From positions 9,355,822 through 9,419,821 of the forward strand of contig NC_058055.1 in NCBI RefSeq assembly GCF_020085105.1: DNA of 64,000 nt. The letters run 5' to 3'. The position numbers were made by a program, and so were the translations under genes. Below, one piece after another: positions 12,100 to 23,919 of the stretch; the stretch's first letter is position 1; every line of letters starts with the position of its first letter. The DNA is from Siniperca chuatsi. Its lineage: Eukaryota > Chordata > Actinopteri > Centrarchiformes > Sinipercidae. A model generated the notes under the pieces. That model worked only from the letters and a program-made list of their open reading frames with translations, made no database searches and had not been told where the DNA came from.

Positions 12100-15000
12100 T
12101 ATCGACTTTGAACTGGCTTCTGTCCCACAATGTTAAAGCGTCCCAAACAGTAACTTAGTGGACTACAGATAGAATTGTGTCCTGGACTGCACTAAGCCTC
12201 TCTGCTCATCAGAATCGATGAAGTGCACAGACTATATCAACAGTCATATATTGTTACAGAAGATTGTACTCAAGACAACCTGCCAATGTCTTCTGCCGGT
12301 GAGTTAGTTCATCAGAACTCACCTCGACAAGATTGAATTGGACAGCTATCTCTAAATGACACAATAACAATAAGTCAGGTGCTGTGAATGGGAATGGGAA
12401 CTTGCTCTGATAATCAAGATGCTACCACTGTCAACCCAAACCAAAACTGGTTTGAACCATTAATTAATCTCAATGAGACAGAAGAGGTGGACCACTACTA
12501 ATGGTCAACAGAGGCATCAACAAGTTCAGCAGACTCTGAGGAGTCAATACATGGCTCAGCAAAGCCTGGGGTCTGAAAGTGATCAAGTACATTGATAACT
12601 TCAATCTGTTCTGGGGATGTAGGCATCTTTTCAGGGCAGGTGGCCTCCACCCAAGGAGATCTGGAGTTAAAGTACCGATGGACCATTTTTGGCACAGTCT
12701 GCGACACCCATCGACCAGGCCTAAGATGATGCACCCTGACACACAGCAGCCTCAGCACCACAAAGACAAAATACCACAGCCTCGATGTCAGCATGTTGAC
12801 AACCAGCCCGTGGACCTCCTAATTCCTCCCCCCTTCACTCTCCCCTGCCTGACCCCTTTTGGGATTCACTGATAAAATGGAAGTGCTGGTTAATGCTGGC
12901 ATTAAATTCCCCAATCACTGCCACATCATCTGCCTCCACCCTAACCAAGCACATTCTGTAACACCAACCTTGCTGATAACGAAGACAACAAAAGGAGCTC
13001 TTTCCTGCCCGGGCTGACAAGACTGATAAGGCCAGCAAGGTTACCAAATGTTTGCCTCATCAGCCTCCTGCCATCTCCCCTCTTCTCTAACAAACTAAGA
13101 TCAGAGATCACTAAACTGCCCTGCCGTATCTTGAATCACAGCCATTCAAATCAACACCAAGCAAATCTGCCTGGCATCAGCGCAGACAGGAGACAAGATG
13201 GCTAGGACAGACAGGTTCAAATCTGCCTAAAAAAAGGCAAAGTTTTTAACACACTAAATTTAGCTTTATTAAACATCAGATCTTTGGCAGGCAAATCATT
13301 ATCAAGCACAATCTTGATTTTAGTTTTTTTAACAGAAACTTGGCTAGACCAAGATAACCAAGTGCAGTAGTTCTGAGTCAGCCCCTCCCAACTTCAGTTT
13401 TATGAGCGAAGCTGGAGTGCATAAGAAGGGAGGTGGAGTTACCATTTTGTTTAATATTTCTATCCAGTGCAAGTAGATGTCTTATGCAAAATTTGCTCTT
13501 CAGTTCTCCTCATGTTGAGCTGCAGTCTTATATCTATAATATCTATAGGTCACCTAAATACAGTGCAAATGTTTTGACCATCTGCATTGACTTGTTGTCA
13601 ACCTTCAACATTCATGTTGATAACCCCCAGGACAGCAGCAGATAACTATGGACTGACTCAGCATGTGGCGGAGCCCACACACAATAAGGGGCACGTTCTG
13701 GACATGGGTCTCCACTTCTAAGGTTGCTCTTTCTGATCATTCTGTTTTCTTTGCGATCAATATCTCTGTGCACCAAATGTTCTCACTTAACCAGAAAACG
13801 GTATATCACTAAAAACACCAGTGAATTATTCAGTCAGGCTTTCTCTTCGACACCCACTCTTGCTTGGGTCTTAGTCAATGATCTTGTAGATAATTTCAGT
13901 TCTACAATTACACATGTTATTGACACCATTTCCCCCACTAAGTTAAATGTACTCTCTGGTAAGAAAAAAACACCACATCACACTGGTAAAAACATATAAG
14001 AGAGTGCTGAAAGCTGAACCCAGGTGGCCAAAAAAATCCCCAGGTGCATTATGACATATATAAAGAAAGGCATTTTTAATTTAGAACTGAGAAATGCAGT
14101 CTTCTCTGACATCATTGCCAAAAACAATAATAATGCATGTGCCTTATTTGCTACTGTTGACAGACAAACCCTCCTGTGTCAGTAGCCACTGAACTTTTAT
14201 CCACTAAATCATGTAATGAACTTGCCTCTTTACTGGCAAAATCAGAAAATTAGACAAGCTGTCAGTTCTTCCATATCAAGTATAGGGTCTGTATTGTCCT
14301 TGCATCCACTTATATCCAGTTCAATTAGCATGACACAATTTGGTCCTATCAGCTATAAAACCTTTGTGAATTGTGCAACATCTGAAATCCCCTCTTGCTG
14401 CCTTGATGTTCTACCTACAGGCTTTTTTCAAAAATGCATTTAACTGCAATAGCAAATAGTCAAAACTACTCTCACTTCCCACAGGCCCTGAAAACTGCAG
14501 TTATTAAGCCACTCTTAAAAAAGAAAAATCTAGACATCTCACTAATGAACAATTACAGGCCCATATAAAACCTCCCATTTTAAGTAAATTAATTGAAAAG
14601 GCTGTTTTTCAACATCCTCTTGACGCTAAACAATTGTTTTGATGTTTTCCAGTCAGGATTTCGACCACACCACAGCACCGAGACTCTTCTTAAGTTCTTG
14701 AATGACATCCACTGAAACATTTTCAGTTTCACTCTTGGTAATATTAGATCCCAGTGCTGCATTCGACACGGTCGACCATAACACATTGCTAGACAGACTG
14801 AAAAACTGGGTTGGACTTTCTGGCACAGTGCTAAATGGGTTTGAATCCTATTTAAAAGACAGGAACTACATTGTGTCGATTGGTAATTACATAGCTGAGT
14901 GTACAAAAATGACGTGGAGTTCCCCAAGGCTCCATTCCCGGGTCTCTTCTTTTCAACATTTACATGTTCCTACTAAAGCACATTATGGAAAACAACAAAA

Positions 15001-15222
15001 TATCTTACCACAGTATGCAGACGACACACAGATTTATGTAACGATACAAGGTAACTATGGTCCCATACAAGCACAGTAAGTGCATTGAGAAAAAGCAATG
15101 ATTGGATGTACCAAAATTTCCTCCAGTGAAAGAAAGATTTAAAAAAATCAGTCAGTGCTCACCTCCAATAAAATCAGCCTACTATCACCTTGACAATATA
15201 TCAATTAAAGGACTATTCAGCC
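12100..15222 (+). mobile_element. Degenerate L2-clade LINE, body (copy A)
   Basis: A + strand non-LTR retrotransposon with many stops and frameshifts. Around 12570-12720 the end of the ORF1 esterase domain reads DNFNLFWGCRHLFRAGGLHPRRSGVK. From about 13240 the ORF2 endonuclease follows (LLNIRSLAGK, NYGLTQHVAEPTHN around 13640). Near 14500-15200 the reverse transcriptase gives KTAVIKPLLKKKN, SGFRPHHST, DPSAAFDTVDHNTLLDRLKNW, YADDTQIY and SAYYHLDNISIKGL. It stops abruptly near 15215, where an acetylcholine receptor fragment begins. What looks like its own 3' end reappears at about 20740. The start near 12100 is approximate. Confidence 0.85.
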
Positions 15223-15280
15223 CTCCGTTGTGTCTACTTTTTAATGTCACTGGCGACCTTTCTCCCAAATGTCACATTAA

Positions 15281-15602
15281 TGGACTGATTATCACCTTGC
15301 CTGGAACACATCTGAATATTATGGCATTGATGTTATTTGTGTCCCATGTGTCCCACTATTTGGCTTCTTGGCATTGTCCTTGAGAACAAGCAGTAACAAA
15401 GAGTAGTGAAATCCTACATTTCTTTCCCTATGTGCAGTGTCATGATACCGTTTTGTGTTTTTTGTATAAATTCTGGTGTCAACTGTTCCTGTTCTTCATC
15501 CTCAATCTCTGCAGCATTGATGGCAAGTTTGATGTGGCTTACTATGCCAATGTGTTGATCAGCAGCAGTGGTTGGATGTACTGGCTGCCTCATGCTATCT
15601 AC
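15281..15602 (+). pseudogene. Nicotinic acetylcholine receptor subunit fragment (two exons plus intron), epsilon-like
   Basis: 15281-15389 reads, with one frameshift near 15357, WTDYHLAWNTSEYYGIDVI then [11 protein letters not shown]. This is the Cys-loop receptor exon with the W-x-D-Y-x-L-x-W...VLENN signature, close to the 110 bp usual for nAChR exon 4. A 125-bp intron ending CTCTGCAG (15507-15514) leads into 15515-15602, which reads [17 protein letters not shown] then [13 protein letters not shown]. The splice phase is right: AA|C restores N in ENNIDG. The donor after 15389 has decayed (GCAGTA). The second exon is cut mid-codon by the AAT tail of the next LINE. The retained intron shows genomic origin, not a processed copy. 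Muscle epsilon-type is favoured by AYYANVL and WMYWLP; the exact paralogue is uncertain. Confidence 0.8.
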
Positions 15603-15603
15603 A

Positions 15604-15605
15604 AC

Positions 15606-15647
<42 letters not shown>
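15604..15647 (+). repeat. (AAT)n microsatellite forming the 3' tail of LINE copy B
   Basis: About 14 AAT units directly abutting the conserved LINE tail; on the element's own strand it is (ATT)n. L2-type elements typically end in such short tandem repeats and not in poly(A). Confidence 0.93.
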
Positions 15648-15648
<1 letters not shown>

Positions 15649-15796
15649 CTTTATTTATAGAGCACTTATCAAAACAAAGTACAAAGTGCTTCACAACAAG
15701 AGAAATAAAATACCACAGTGAATGACGAAATATAAAGAAATAAAATACATAAAATACACAAAAGCAATAAAATAAACAGTAAAATAAACAACCAGT

Positions 15797-18576
15797 TCAG
15801 GTAAAATCAGGATATGCTTTCAGATAAAAATGTGTTTTGAGACGAGACTTAAACGAAGACACTGACTCAGACAACCTAATTTCTTCGGGCAGGTTGTTCC
15901 AGAGCCTCGGGGCCCTGATAGCAAAAGCTCTGTCCCCCTTAGTTTTCATCCTGGACTCAGGAACAGACAGGAGACCCCTGCCCGGGGATCTCAAACTACG
16001 TGAAGGTTCATAAGGGATTACAAGGTCTAAAATATAATCTGGGGCCAGGCCATGAAGAGCCTTAAAAGTAATCAACAAAATCTTAAAATCAATCCTAAAA
16101 CCAACAGAGAGCCAATGTAAAGAGGCTAAAACAGGTGTTATGTGGTAGTACTTCTTGATCCTGGTTAACAGCCTAGCAGCTGAGTTTTGTACAGTCTGCA
16201 GTCGTGTCAAAGTTTTTTGATTAAGACAAGTGAACAGGCTGTTACAATAATCAAGGCGTGAGGAGATAAAAGCATGTACAACAGTTTCTGCATCACTAAG
16301 ATTTAAAATAGATCGTATTTTTGCAATATTTCTGAGGTGATAAAAACATGATTGGACAAGCTTAGTGATATGTTGCTCAAAATATAAATTGCTATCAAAC
16401 AGGACACCAAGATTTCTTGCAACAGGCTTGATATGTTGTGACAGGTTACCAGTAGATAGCAGTATTTGTTTAGTGATGTGTTGGGGCCCAATAACAAGGA
16501 TTTCAGTTTTATTTGAGTTGAGCTGAAGAAAATTTATCGACATCCAATTTTTTACAGACAGGCCAACTCAGCGTACTAAGGTTAGTGGGCTTGACAGGGA
16601 GGTACAACTGTGTATCATCCGCATAGCAATGAAAAGAAATATCATGTCTGCGGATGACATCACCCAAGAGAAGCATGTTTAAGGAGAACAATATTGGTCC
16701 CAGAATTGAACCTTGAGGCACACCGTACTTGGTATGGGAAAAGGATGACATGAGGTTATTAAAGCTGACACAGAATTTCCTATTGGACAGATAAGATGAG
16801 AACCAGTCTAGTGCAGTGCCAGATATGCCCACCCAGTACCTCAGTCTATCTAAAAGAATGCCATGATCAATTGTATCAAAGGCAGCACTTAAGTCCAACA
16901 GCACAAGAATTGAACACATGCCTGCGTCTGCATTCATTAAAAGGTCAGTGGTGACTTTGAGAAGGGCTGTCTCAGTGCTGTGGTGTTGACGAAAGCCAGA
17001 TTGGAACTTTTCAAAGGTATTATTGTTTTCCACAGCAGCAAGAAGCTGCTTAGATACAAGTTTTTCGAGAATCTTCGAAATAAAAGGCAATTTGGAGATT
17101 GGGCAATAGTTATCCAGGAGGGTGGGATCAAGCCCAGGTTTTTTTAGGACTGGCTGGACACAAGCTGTTTTAAAGAAATCAGGGACGCAGCCAGTAGACA
17201 GCGAGCTGTTAAAAATAATTTGTAAAAGGGGCGCAATACAATCCATAACTTCCAATAAAAACCTAGTTGGGATTTTGTCCAGAGGGCTGAAGGACACTCT
17301 TATAAGAGACATGATGTCTGCGAGTTCAGGCAGAGTAACAGCAGAAAAATTGCTCAAAGAATCCCTGAGCGGGTGATCCACATCTAAAAAAGCAGGATTG
17401 GGGGTGATATCAGATCTTATTAACTCCACCTTTCCAGCAAAGTGCAAAAGAAACTTTTCACAATCAGCATCACACTCAGCAGGGGCACAAGGAGAGGCTG
17501 GGTTAACTAACTGATCCACAGTCTTAAATAGGAATCTGGGGTTGTGCTGATGGGCAGAAATAAGTGCAGAGAAATGACATGTTCTTGCATCCTTCACCAT
17601 CCTATTATAAAGGCGTAATAACTCTTTCATGGCCACAAAGTGGACCTGGAGACCTGATTTCTTCCATCTGCGTTCTGCTCTTCTGCATTTCTTTTTACAG
17701 CTTCGAATACTGTTATTTAACCATGGCTGTTTTCTAGTCTTTGAGTTTGGTCTATTTTTCAGAGGAGCTATGAGATCTAAGGTTGAAGAACACAGGTAGT
17801 TAAAATAATCAACCAAATCGTTGGTGTTGAAGGAATCGGGAAACACACTGCCAGGAGAATTGAACAGTGTACAGAATTTTAAGGTACTATGCTCATTAAG
17901 GACGCGTGTGTACTCAGAGCGGGATAAGACAGTACTAGCAGCCTCTAATTCACAGTTAAAAACAATGCATAGGTGATCAGATACAAACATGTCCCTGGTT
18001 TCCACAGATGGGGTTATCAGGCCCAAAGTAAAGACTAGGTCTAAGGTGTGGCAATGGGAATGGGTTTGGCCAGACACATGTTGTTGAAAGTTAAAAGAGT
18101 TAGTGATATTTAAAAAATCAGCAGCAAGGGCATTAGAGGAGTCATCAACATGAATATTAAAATCACCACAAAGAAGAATTCTATCATAATTTAACACAAG
18201 ACTGGATAAAAACTCAGGGAGTTCAAACAAGAAGGAGCCAGCTGGTTTAGGGGAGTGATAAATAATAGCAAATATGACCGGGAGGGGGCCACCAAGTTTA
18301 AACATGAGCACTTCAAAGGAGGGAAAAATCACTGCAAGCTATGAGGTTACACTTTAAATGCTTCCTATGGACAGTAACAAGGCCCCCACCTCGACCACAG
18401 ACCCTAGGGTGACTAAAGCAGTCATAATCAGGAGGGCACAATTCAGCCAGCTGACTGTGATCACCAGGACTTAACCAGGATTCAGTTAAGAACATAAAAT
18501 CTAAATCAGTAGAAGAGATAAAATCATTTAAAATAAATGTTTTGTTAGAGAGGGATCTTACAATGAGAAGAGCCAT
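15797..18576 (-). pseudogene. LINE copy B ORF2: endonuclease and reverse transcriptase, two frameshifts
   Basis: Three - strand pieces make one ORF2. 18576-18313 opens the AP-type endonuclease (RSLSNKTFILNDFISS, FLTESWL). 18332-16509 continues it ([30 protein letters not shown]) and enters the reverse transcriptase ([46 protein letters not shown], and the catalytic YADD in [11 protein letters not shown]). 16543-15797 holds the thumb/C-terminal region ([61 protein letters not shown]). Frameshifts fall near 18320 and 16540. No in-frame stop was noticed elsewhere, so this copy is recently dead. Confidence 0.87.
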
Positions 18577-18769
18577 CTTAGAGTCTGTGCTGCTTCAGAT
18601 TTGAGGTTGAGCTTGGAGGTAGGGTTCTGGCCCAGCACTTTATTAAGTTATTATTATTGCTGTGTCGGCTGTGTCTGTTTCGCACTAAGGACCTATCCGA
18701 AATTATCACAGAAATGTTAAAAGTGGCACTAGAGGGATCCGGGCTCGAGATAGCAGCACTATGATCAGT

Positions 18770-20157
18770 CCACAAGGGGGAGGTAGTGACAGCAGAGGGT
18801 GCGTGGCGGTTTTTGGTGAGCAGAGAAGAGGAAGAAGAAGCACAAGGGGAAACAGGTGATGTAAATAGTCAACTACAGGAGGAGGACAGCACAGCGTGCT
18901 GCAGGTTAGCTGCCAGCATGCGACTACCTGACTTGTTTGGGTGAAGACCATCTCATGCAAACAAGGAAGAACGACCCCAGAATAAGTTAAAGTTGTGAAT
19001 AAAACCAACGTCATGGGAGACTGGAACCAGGTATGAAGGCTGAGGATTCTGCTAAAACGGCCAATTCCCCGACCCAGTGTAGGAATTGGACCCGAAATGA
19101 AAGCATGCTTTCCGGTGCTGTTGAGCAGGTCAAAGAGGCGGATGAAGTCTGCTTTCGTCAGCTCCGATTGCTGATGGGCGGTGTCATTGGTGCCGACATG
19201 GACTATGATTTTCGTGATATTCATCGGGAGTGCAGCCAGAAGTCCAGGAAGCTTTTCGAGGATGTCGGGGGTAGTAGCTCCGGGAAAGCAGCGTGTGACC
19301 GCATTAACAAAGCGGATATTCTTTACTATGGAGTCTCCAACGATCAGCGTAGTTGAGGGGATGAGAGGAGGCAGAGTCGGTGATCGTGGAGACCGCCGAG
19401 TTCCATCAGCCGTCCCTGGGATAGTCGTGGCCGGGGACTGCTGCGGCGAGGTGGCGGCGTCCTCCTTAGCAGAGGACTTCTCTGCCGTCTCAGGACCAAT
19501 GAGACCCCCAGAGCTTCTCCTGATCACGGCCTCTTTCAGTAACTTGCGGAGAGAGGAGGAGGAAGACTTGACCGCTGGAAGAAGGGAGCATCCCTCCAGT
19601 GGAGGAAAGTCCAGCGTGTCCAGGATGTCAAACCTGTTGGCCAGCGGGAGGTCCCGATGTGAAGGTGGAGGAGGCGGGCGCTTTGCACCATGTCTGTCGT
19701 TACAGGCTACGGTCCAGTGCTCCGGTTGGCGTGGAGTCGAACTCACCGGAGCCTTCTCACCACCCCCGCCGGCGAGTGACCATGCATCCACTGGGGCTCG
19801 GCACGGAGTAGAAATGGCAATTGCTTTGGGCTTCGCACCCATGAGGAGCCACGGATCTTCAGGCTTAGCTGAAACGGCTTCATACTCCGGGGCGCCAGTG
19901 ATGATGGAGCCGAGCCACGGAAGAGTGGGATCATTGTCCAGTGCTGGAGTGGAGCAGTCAGGGGTGTGAGAAGGGATGGTCGCAGTCCGGCTGCCGCAGC
20001 CAGAGGAGCTGAGGACCGCCAGGTGTTTTGCCTGGGCCGAGGCGACAGTGGAGAACTCCAGGATGAGCTGGTCTTTTTCTCTGAGCTCGGCTTCCAGACA
20101 GGCGATACTTTTCTTCAGCTTTGAGACGGTAAGGTGACAAGATCCACACTCATCCAT
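18770..20157 (-). CDS. LINE copy B ORF1 protein with SGNH esterase-like domain (frameshifted)
   Basis: Begins MDECGSCHLTVSKLKKSIACLEAEL, a short coiled coil of the kind used for multimerisation. A Ser/Pro-rich middle follows, then a C-terminal esterase domain: TLIVGDSIVKN (the GDS serine block), IIVHVGTNDT (the GTND block) and, after a -1/+1 slip near 19030, DVGFIHNFNLFWGRSSLFA and DGLHPNKSG (the D-x-x-H block). Such SGNH-like domains are known in ORF1 of CR1/L2-type LINEs. The frame read straight through runs to 18706, but its last ~110 residues are out of frame and should not be read as protein. ORF2 begins just downstream. Confidence 0.8.
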
Positions 20158-20540
20158 GAGGCTATCATTTAGTCTGTGAGAGTGCTTCGAAGCTTAAAGT
20201 CCACAGTTAAGTCCATAAAAGTGCTACAAGCTTAAAATCCTTAATAAAAGCGACCGGCTAGCCTAGCCACCGGGCTAAAACAAACCTAGCTAAGCTAGCA
20301 GCAGTGGAGGCAGTCCGGTAAACCACGTGGAGTTGCAGCCAGCTTAAAATCACTTAAGATCCACACGTCCGATGACTAAAAACCTTTTCCAAGTTAAAAC
20401 ATACAGGTAAAGCAGTGTAGCGTAGAAAACCCAGCTTAAAAACTCGATAAAATATAAATTTATGATGGTGTAAGACGAAGTTTCTAGCGACGCTTCTGCC
20501 GGGTGCTTCACAGAGCGTGAGCCACCCCAGAAGTTGCAGC

Positions 20541-20737
20541 TACAAAATATTGTAACATAAAACATTAGACATAAGTAAGCAGAGTTAAAATAGACATATG
20601 AAAAATAATACATGTGAAAGTTATAGAAATAAAAAAAATAAATAAATAATGAATTAAAACCATTAAAAATTAAGAATAAAAACAACTAAACAAGATAATT
20701 ACGACCTACAGTTGACCAAGAAAAATAATAGGACACA
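20541..20737. other. AT-rich spacer between LINE copy B and the tail of copy A
   Basis: About 200 bp of A-rich sequence (AAATAAAAAAAATAAATAAATAA type) with no recognised coding or repeat identity. Confidence 0.4.
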
Positions 20738-21165
20738 TGCGTTAAAACCTGGTCTGCTTATTGTCCCTTGAGTCAAAACTAAACAAAGAGAAGCAGAATT
20801 CAGTTTTTATGCACCACATGTCTGGAAACCTTGAGATCTGCTGCAACTCTCAGCTCTTTTAAATCAGGGCTTAAAACTTTTCTGTTTACCATTGCAATTT
20901 AAGTTAAACTTGAGACTATTTATTAATATCTTGCACTGCACTGTAACACAAATGTTTTATTCTACTGTTTGATTTGTTTCATTCTATTTTAGCTTATTTT
21001 TATCTTATTTTATTTTTTTACTCTTTAAAATCCTATTTATGTGTGTATTTTTATATTGCCTTGTGTTTCTTTTATAACGTTTTTTAATGCATTTCTTTCT
21101 TATGTACAGCACTTTGAATTGAATTTAAAAGATACTATACAAATAAACATGCCTTGCCTATACTT
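20738..21165 (+). mobile_element. 3' end of an L2-clade LINE (probably copy A)
   Basis: Reads GLLIVP and then, in frame, KTKQREAEFSFYAPHVW, the conserved C-terminal ORF2 motif of this L2 group. A 3' UTR follows ending in TATACAAATAAACATGCC near 21150, the L2-type tail. Orientation and subfamily match copy A, whose body stops near 15215 about 130 codons before this motif. It is most simply the other end of copy A. Confidence 0.72.
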
Positions 21166-21289
21166 TGATTGTTGTTAATGACAAATGGGACTTTCCATCA
21201 CTCAAGGGAAGCTGTGGGACTTTTGCGATCATCTGTCTTCCTTCTATTCTTACTTCCTCTCACACATAATTAACCTGATGTTTCACAGC

Positions 21290-21650
21290 TGGTGTGAGCG
21301 AGGCAACAGAGCTAGGACCCAGATGCAGATGATGCAGACAGACTGGTACTATTCAGTGATTTATTGCCCCATTGAAGGTATATACAGGCTTACAGGCAGG
21401 TACAGGTACAGGGTCAAACTCAAGTTACAGTTCAGGTTCTGATGGCTTGAAAGGAAAGGTACAGAGCACATGGCAACTTTGAAACATAGAAACATCAACG
21501 ATCTGGCAGAGTACTAGTGGCAATGAACCAGTATAGTAAGTACTACTGGGCTGATTAGGGGAGGTGGGAAGCAGGTGAGTTAATGGGACAGTCAGAGGGC
21601 ATCTGGTGGACAGGAAGAGAATGGCAATAAATGGGTTGTGAGGAAGTAGG
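21290..21650 (+). repeat. Unclassified interspersed repeat
   Basis: GACCCAGATGCAGATGATGCAGACAGA, then TTTATTG and a run of CAGGTACAG-type words, then GGGCTGATTAGGGGAGGTGGGAAGCAGGTGAG. A similar arrangement (AAATGCAGATAAAG, then TTTATTGACAG) occurs at 34080-34400. This composition is familiar from a dispersed teleost repeat, but its class was not determined. Confidence 0.4.
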
Positions 21651-21659
21651 AATGCAGCT

Positions 21660-22790
21660 AAAGTGAGGGATGCTTTTCTCCTTTATCAAATTCAATCAGC
21701 ATCAAGGATATAGAAGCTGAATTAACACTCAATATTATCTATGTGGGTCGATTCTGAATTTGCAAGTGCATTGGAAAAGTTTAGAAATGTTTTCCTCTTA
21801 AACTTGTATGTCAAACACAGCCACTTAACTACATTGTTTTCTTCCAAAAAAAATCAAAACAATATACTGTATGGTAAAGGTTTCAGTCGTAGATGTTGTT
21901 CACTGAATTTAATCAGCAGCTACAGCCACTACCCATATGTGCTTGGACCAATTCTAGTCACCTTGTATATGCTTCCTTTAGGCAATATTATTAGGAAACA
22001 ATCCATAAACTTTCATTGTTATGCGGCTGATGCCCAATTATATCTATAGATCAAGCCATGAAACTAATCGGTTAGTTAAACTTCAAGCACGCCTTAAGGA
22101 CATAAAGTAAAGTAAACAAAGCAATTTTCAGATGTTAAACTCTGACAAAACTGAAATTAATGTACTTAGCCCCAAACACCTCCGAGACACATTATCTAAC
22201 GATATAGCTTCTCTAGATGGCATTGCCCTGGCCTCCAGCACCACCGTACGGAACCTCTGAGTTATCTTTGATCAGGATTTGTCCTTTAACTCCCACATGA
22301 AACAAACTTCAAGGACTGCCTTTTTTCACCTACGTAACATTGCCAAAATCAGGAACATCTTGTCTCAAACTGATGCAGAAAAACTAGTCCATGCATTATC
22401 CATGTCTATCCATCCCTATAGTTAGGGCTGGCTTGAGTGAATCCTGAACCATCCCTTGGTTATGCTGCTATAGGCCTAGACTGCCGGAAAACTTCCCATG
22501 ATGCACTGAGCTCCTCTCTCCTCCTCTCCCTCTCCATCTGTATGCATTTTTATCCCATTAATGCATATTACTAACTCGACATTTTCTCTCTCCCGTAGTT
22601 TTGTGCTTTCTCGTCTCTCTCCTCTCTCCTTCTGTCGCTTTCAGCAGGTATTTTTCCCTCTGAAGCTACAGAGTCTGGATCTGTGGTTGTAGGCCACCTG
22701 CTGCCCCGTGTTCCTGCTCGACAACCGCTACTACAGTTGTTATTATTAGTCTTATTACTATTATTGTCATTATTACTACCATTACATTAT
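21660..22790 (+). mobile_element. L2-clade LINE fragment (copy C)
   Basis: A second subfamily on the + strand. 21930-22050 reads [19 protein letters not shown] and [13 protein letters not shown], the reverse transcriptase core with the YADD motif mutated to YAAD. 22120-22410 reads FSMLNSDKTEI, NVLSPKHLRDTL, FDQDLSFNSHMKQ, then AFFHLRNIAKIRNILSQTDAEKL. An internal deletion follows, and from about 22420 a 3' UTR (AGGGCTGGCTTGAG, CTGCTATAGGCCTAGACTGC, TTCCCATGATGCACTGAGC) runs to a TTATTATTA-rich tail near 22745-22800. Confidence 0.78.
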
Positions 22791-22799
22791 TATTATTTG

Positions 22800-23400
22800 C
22801 ATAATGTGCATTGTAACTATATAAAATAAATTATTTTTTACTTTTATGTGCGTGAGTTGTGCTGCACCACTTTCCACCACATGAGCACTATATTCAAAGT
22901 CATCTGTGAGCAACTGTGGCTTGGACAAAAATAAATAGATGATACAGAAAAAGACAGACGTGTGTATTATTGTCATTCCAGTTATGTTACGTTAAATGTT
23001 TGTGGGCGCCAGCAAGACGACAAAGTTATTATAAACTATGCAAGAGCTTGTCAGCATCTCAGCCTCCACAAAAGAGAGACCTGTGACAGGCTTTAAAGAC
23101 AGTACCATTTTCAAAAATAAAATAAAAATTGCTGCTTTACCACTTGTGTTAAACCTATGCAATTCATAACTTTGATGTCATGCAGATTTTGGGTTGGATC
23201 ACTGTAAAATTTTGTAGATATTACTTTACGTTGTAGATGCAGATAGCTGCAGTGTTCATATACTGTTTGAGCTACTCAGTGAGCATTTAGCATGCTGGAA
23301 CTTTTTATAATCTACCACACCACAGATGTCTGCGTGACCAATTACACCAGTGAACAGAACACCACTTCCTATTCTTATTATAGTCCAAATGGAGAAGTAA
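22800..23400. other. Intergenic upstream of evi2a
   Basis: No gene or repeat recognised. An ETS/PU.1-like core (CACTTCCT, reverse AGGAAGTG) occurs near 23364, just before the proposed evi2a 5' exon. This would fit the blood-cell expression known for mammalian EVI2 genes, but it is a single short motif. Confidence 0.3.
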
Positions 23401-23534
23401 GAACAAGACAGTCACATTGAATGTACCACTGATTTGGTTTACTGTCAGTGTCTCTCAATTCTTTCACACATCGTTCTTCTTCATCAACATCTAAACCTTA
23501 TTCTTCTTGGAACTATATCAAGATCACCAACAAT
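23400..23534 (+). other. evi2a: Candidate evi2a non-coding 5' exon
   Basis: A strong donor, CAAT|GTAAGT at 23535, lies 1 kb before the acceptor CTTCTCAG (24557-24564) of the coding exon. Mammalian EVI2A and EVI2B share this plan, a short 5' exon plus one coding exon. The upstream limit is arbitrary. Confidence 0.35.
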
Positions 23535-23919
23535 GTAAGTGGCAGATTGCATTAATACATACTTTTATTTTGAAACCTGTAAACACTGACGAATGGACCA
23601 AAGAATAATAGTATGAATTTCATTTTTAGAACACAATGGGTAAGAACTTTAAGAAGAAGAATAACATTTTTTATTTAGTATTTATAGTTAGTGTTGTTGC
23701 ATGGTTCTGTCCTAAATCTTGATGAGAGAAATGTGTGATATTTTTGCTATTTCTAAAAGCCTTTTTTTTTTTAAACCTTACATTACAAAAGATGCAGTAA
23801 ACTGTTTTAAGGTTTAACATGAGTTTATATAATTTTTAGGAACATACTGTACGTGGCTGCATAGAAGGAAAAAATGCATTTAAAAATCGAAGAAATTATG
23901 AAGTTTTAGAAAAAGCTTA

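Larger units (their letters stand above)
15603..20540 (-). mobile_element. Near full-length L2-clade LINE (copy B)
   Basis: A - strand element with a 5' region (about 20540-20160), ORF1, ORF2 and a 3' end. The 3' end consists of the conserved L2-type tail (GTGCTCTATAAATAAAG on the - strand) and an (ATT)n run at 15604-15647. Damage is limited to a few frameshifts, so it is much younger than copy A. It interrupts the acetylcholine receptor fragment exactly at its 3' tail. The 5' boundary is judged from loss of recognisable GC-richer sequence near 20540. Confidence 0.88.

Noticed and set aside
19181..19969. 262-residue + strand ORF
   Set aside because: Antisense shadow of LINE ORF1; no recognisable domain.
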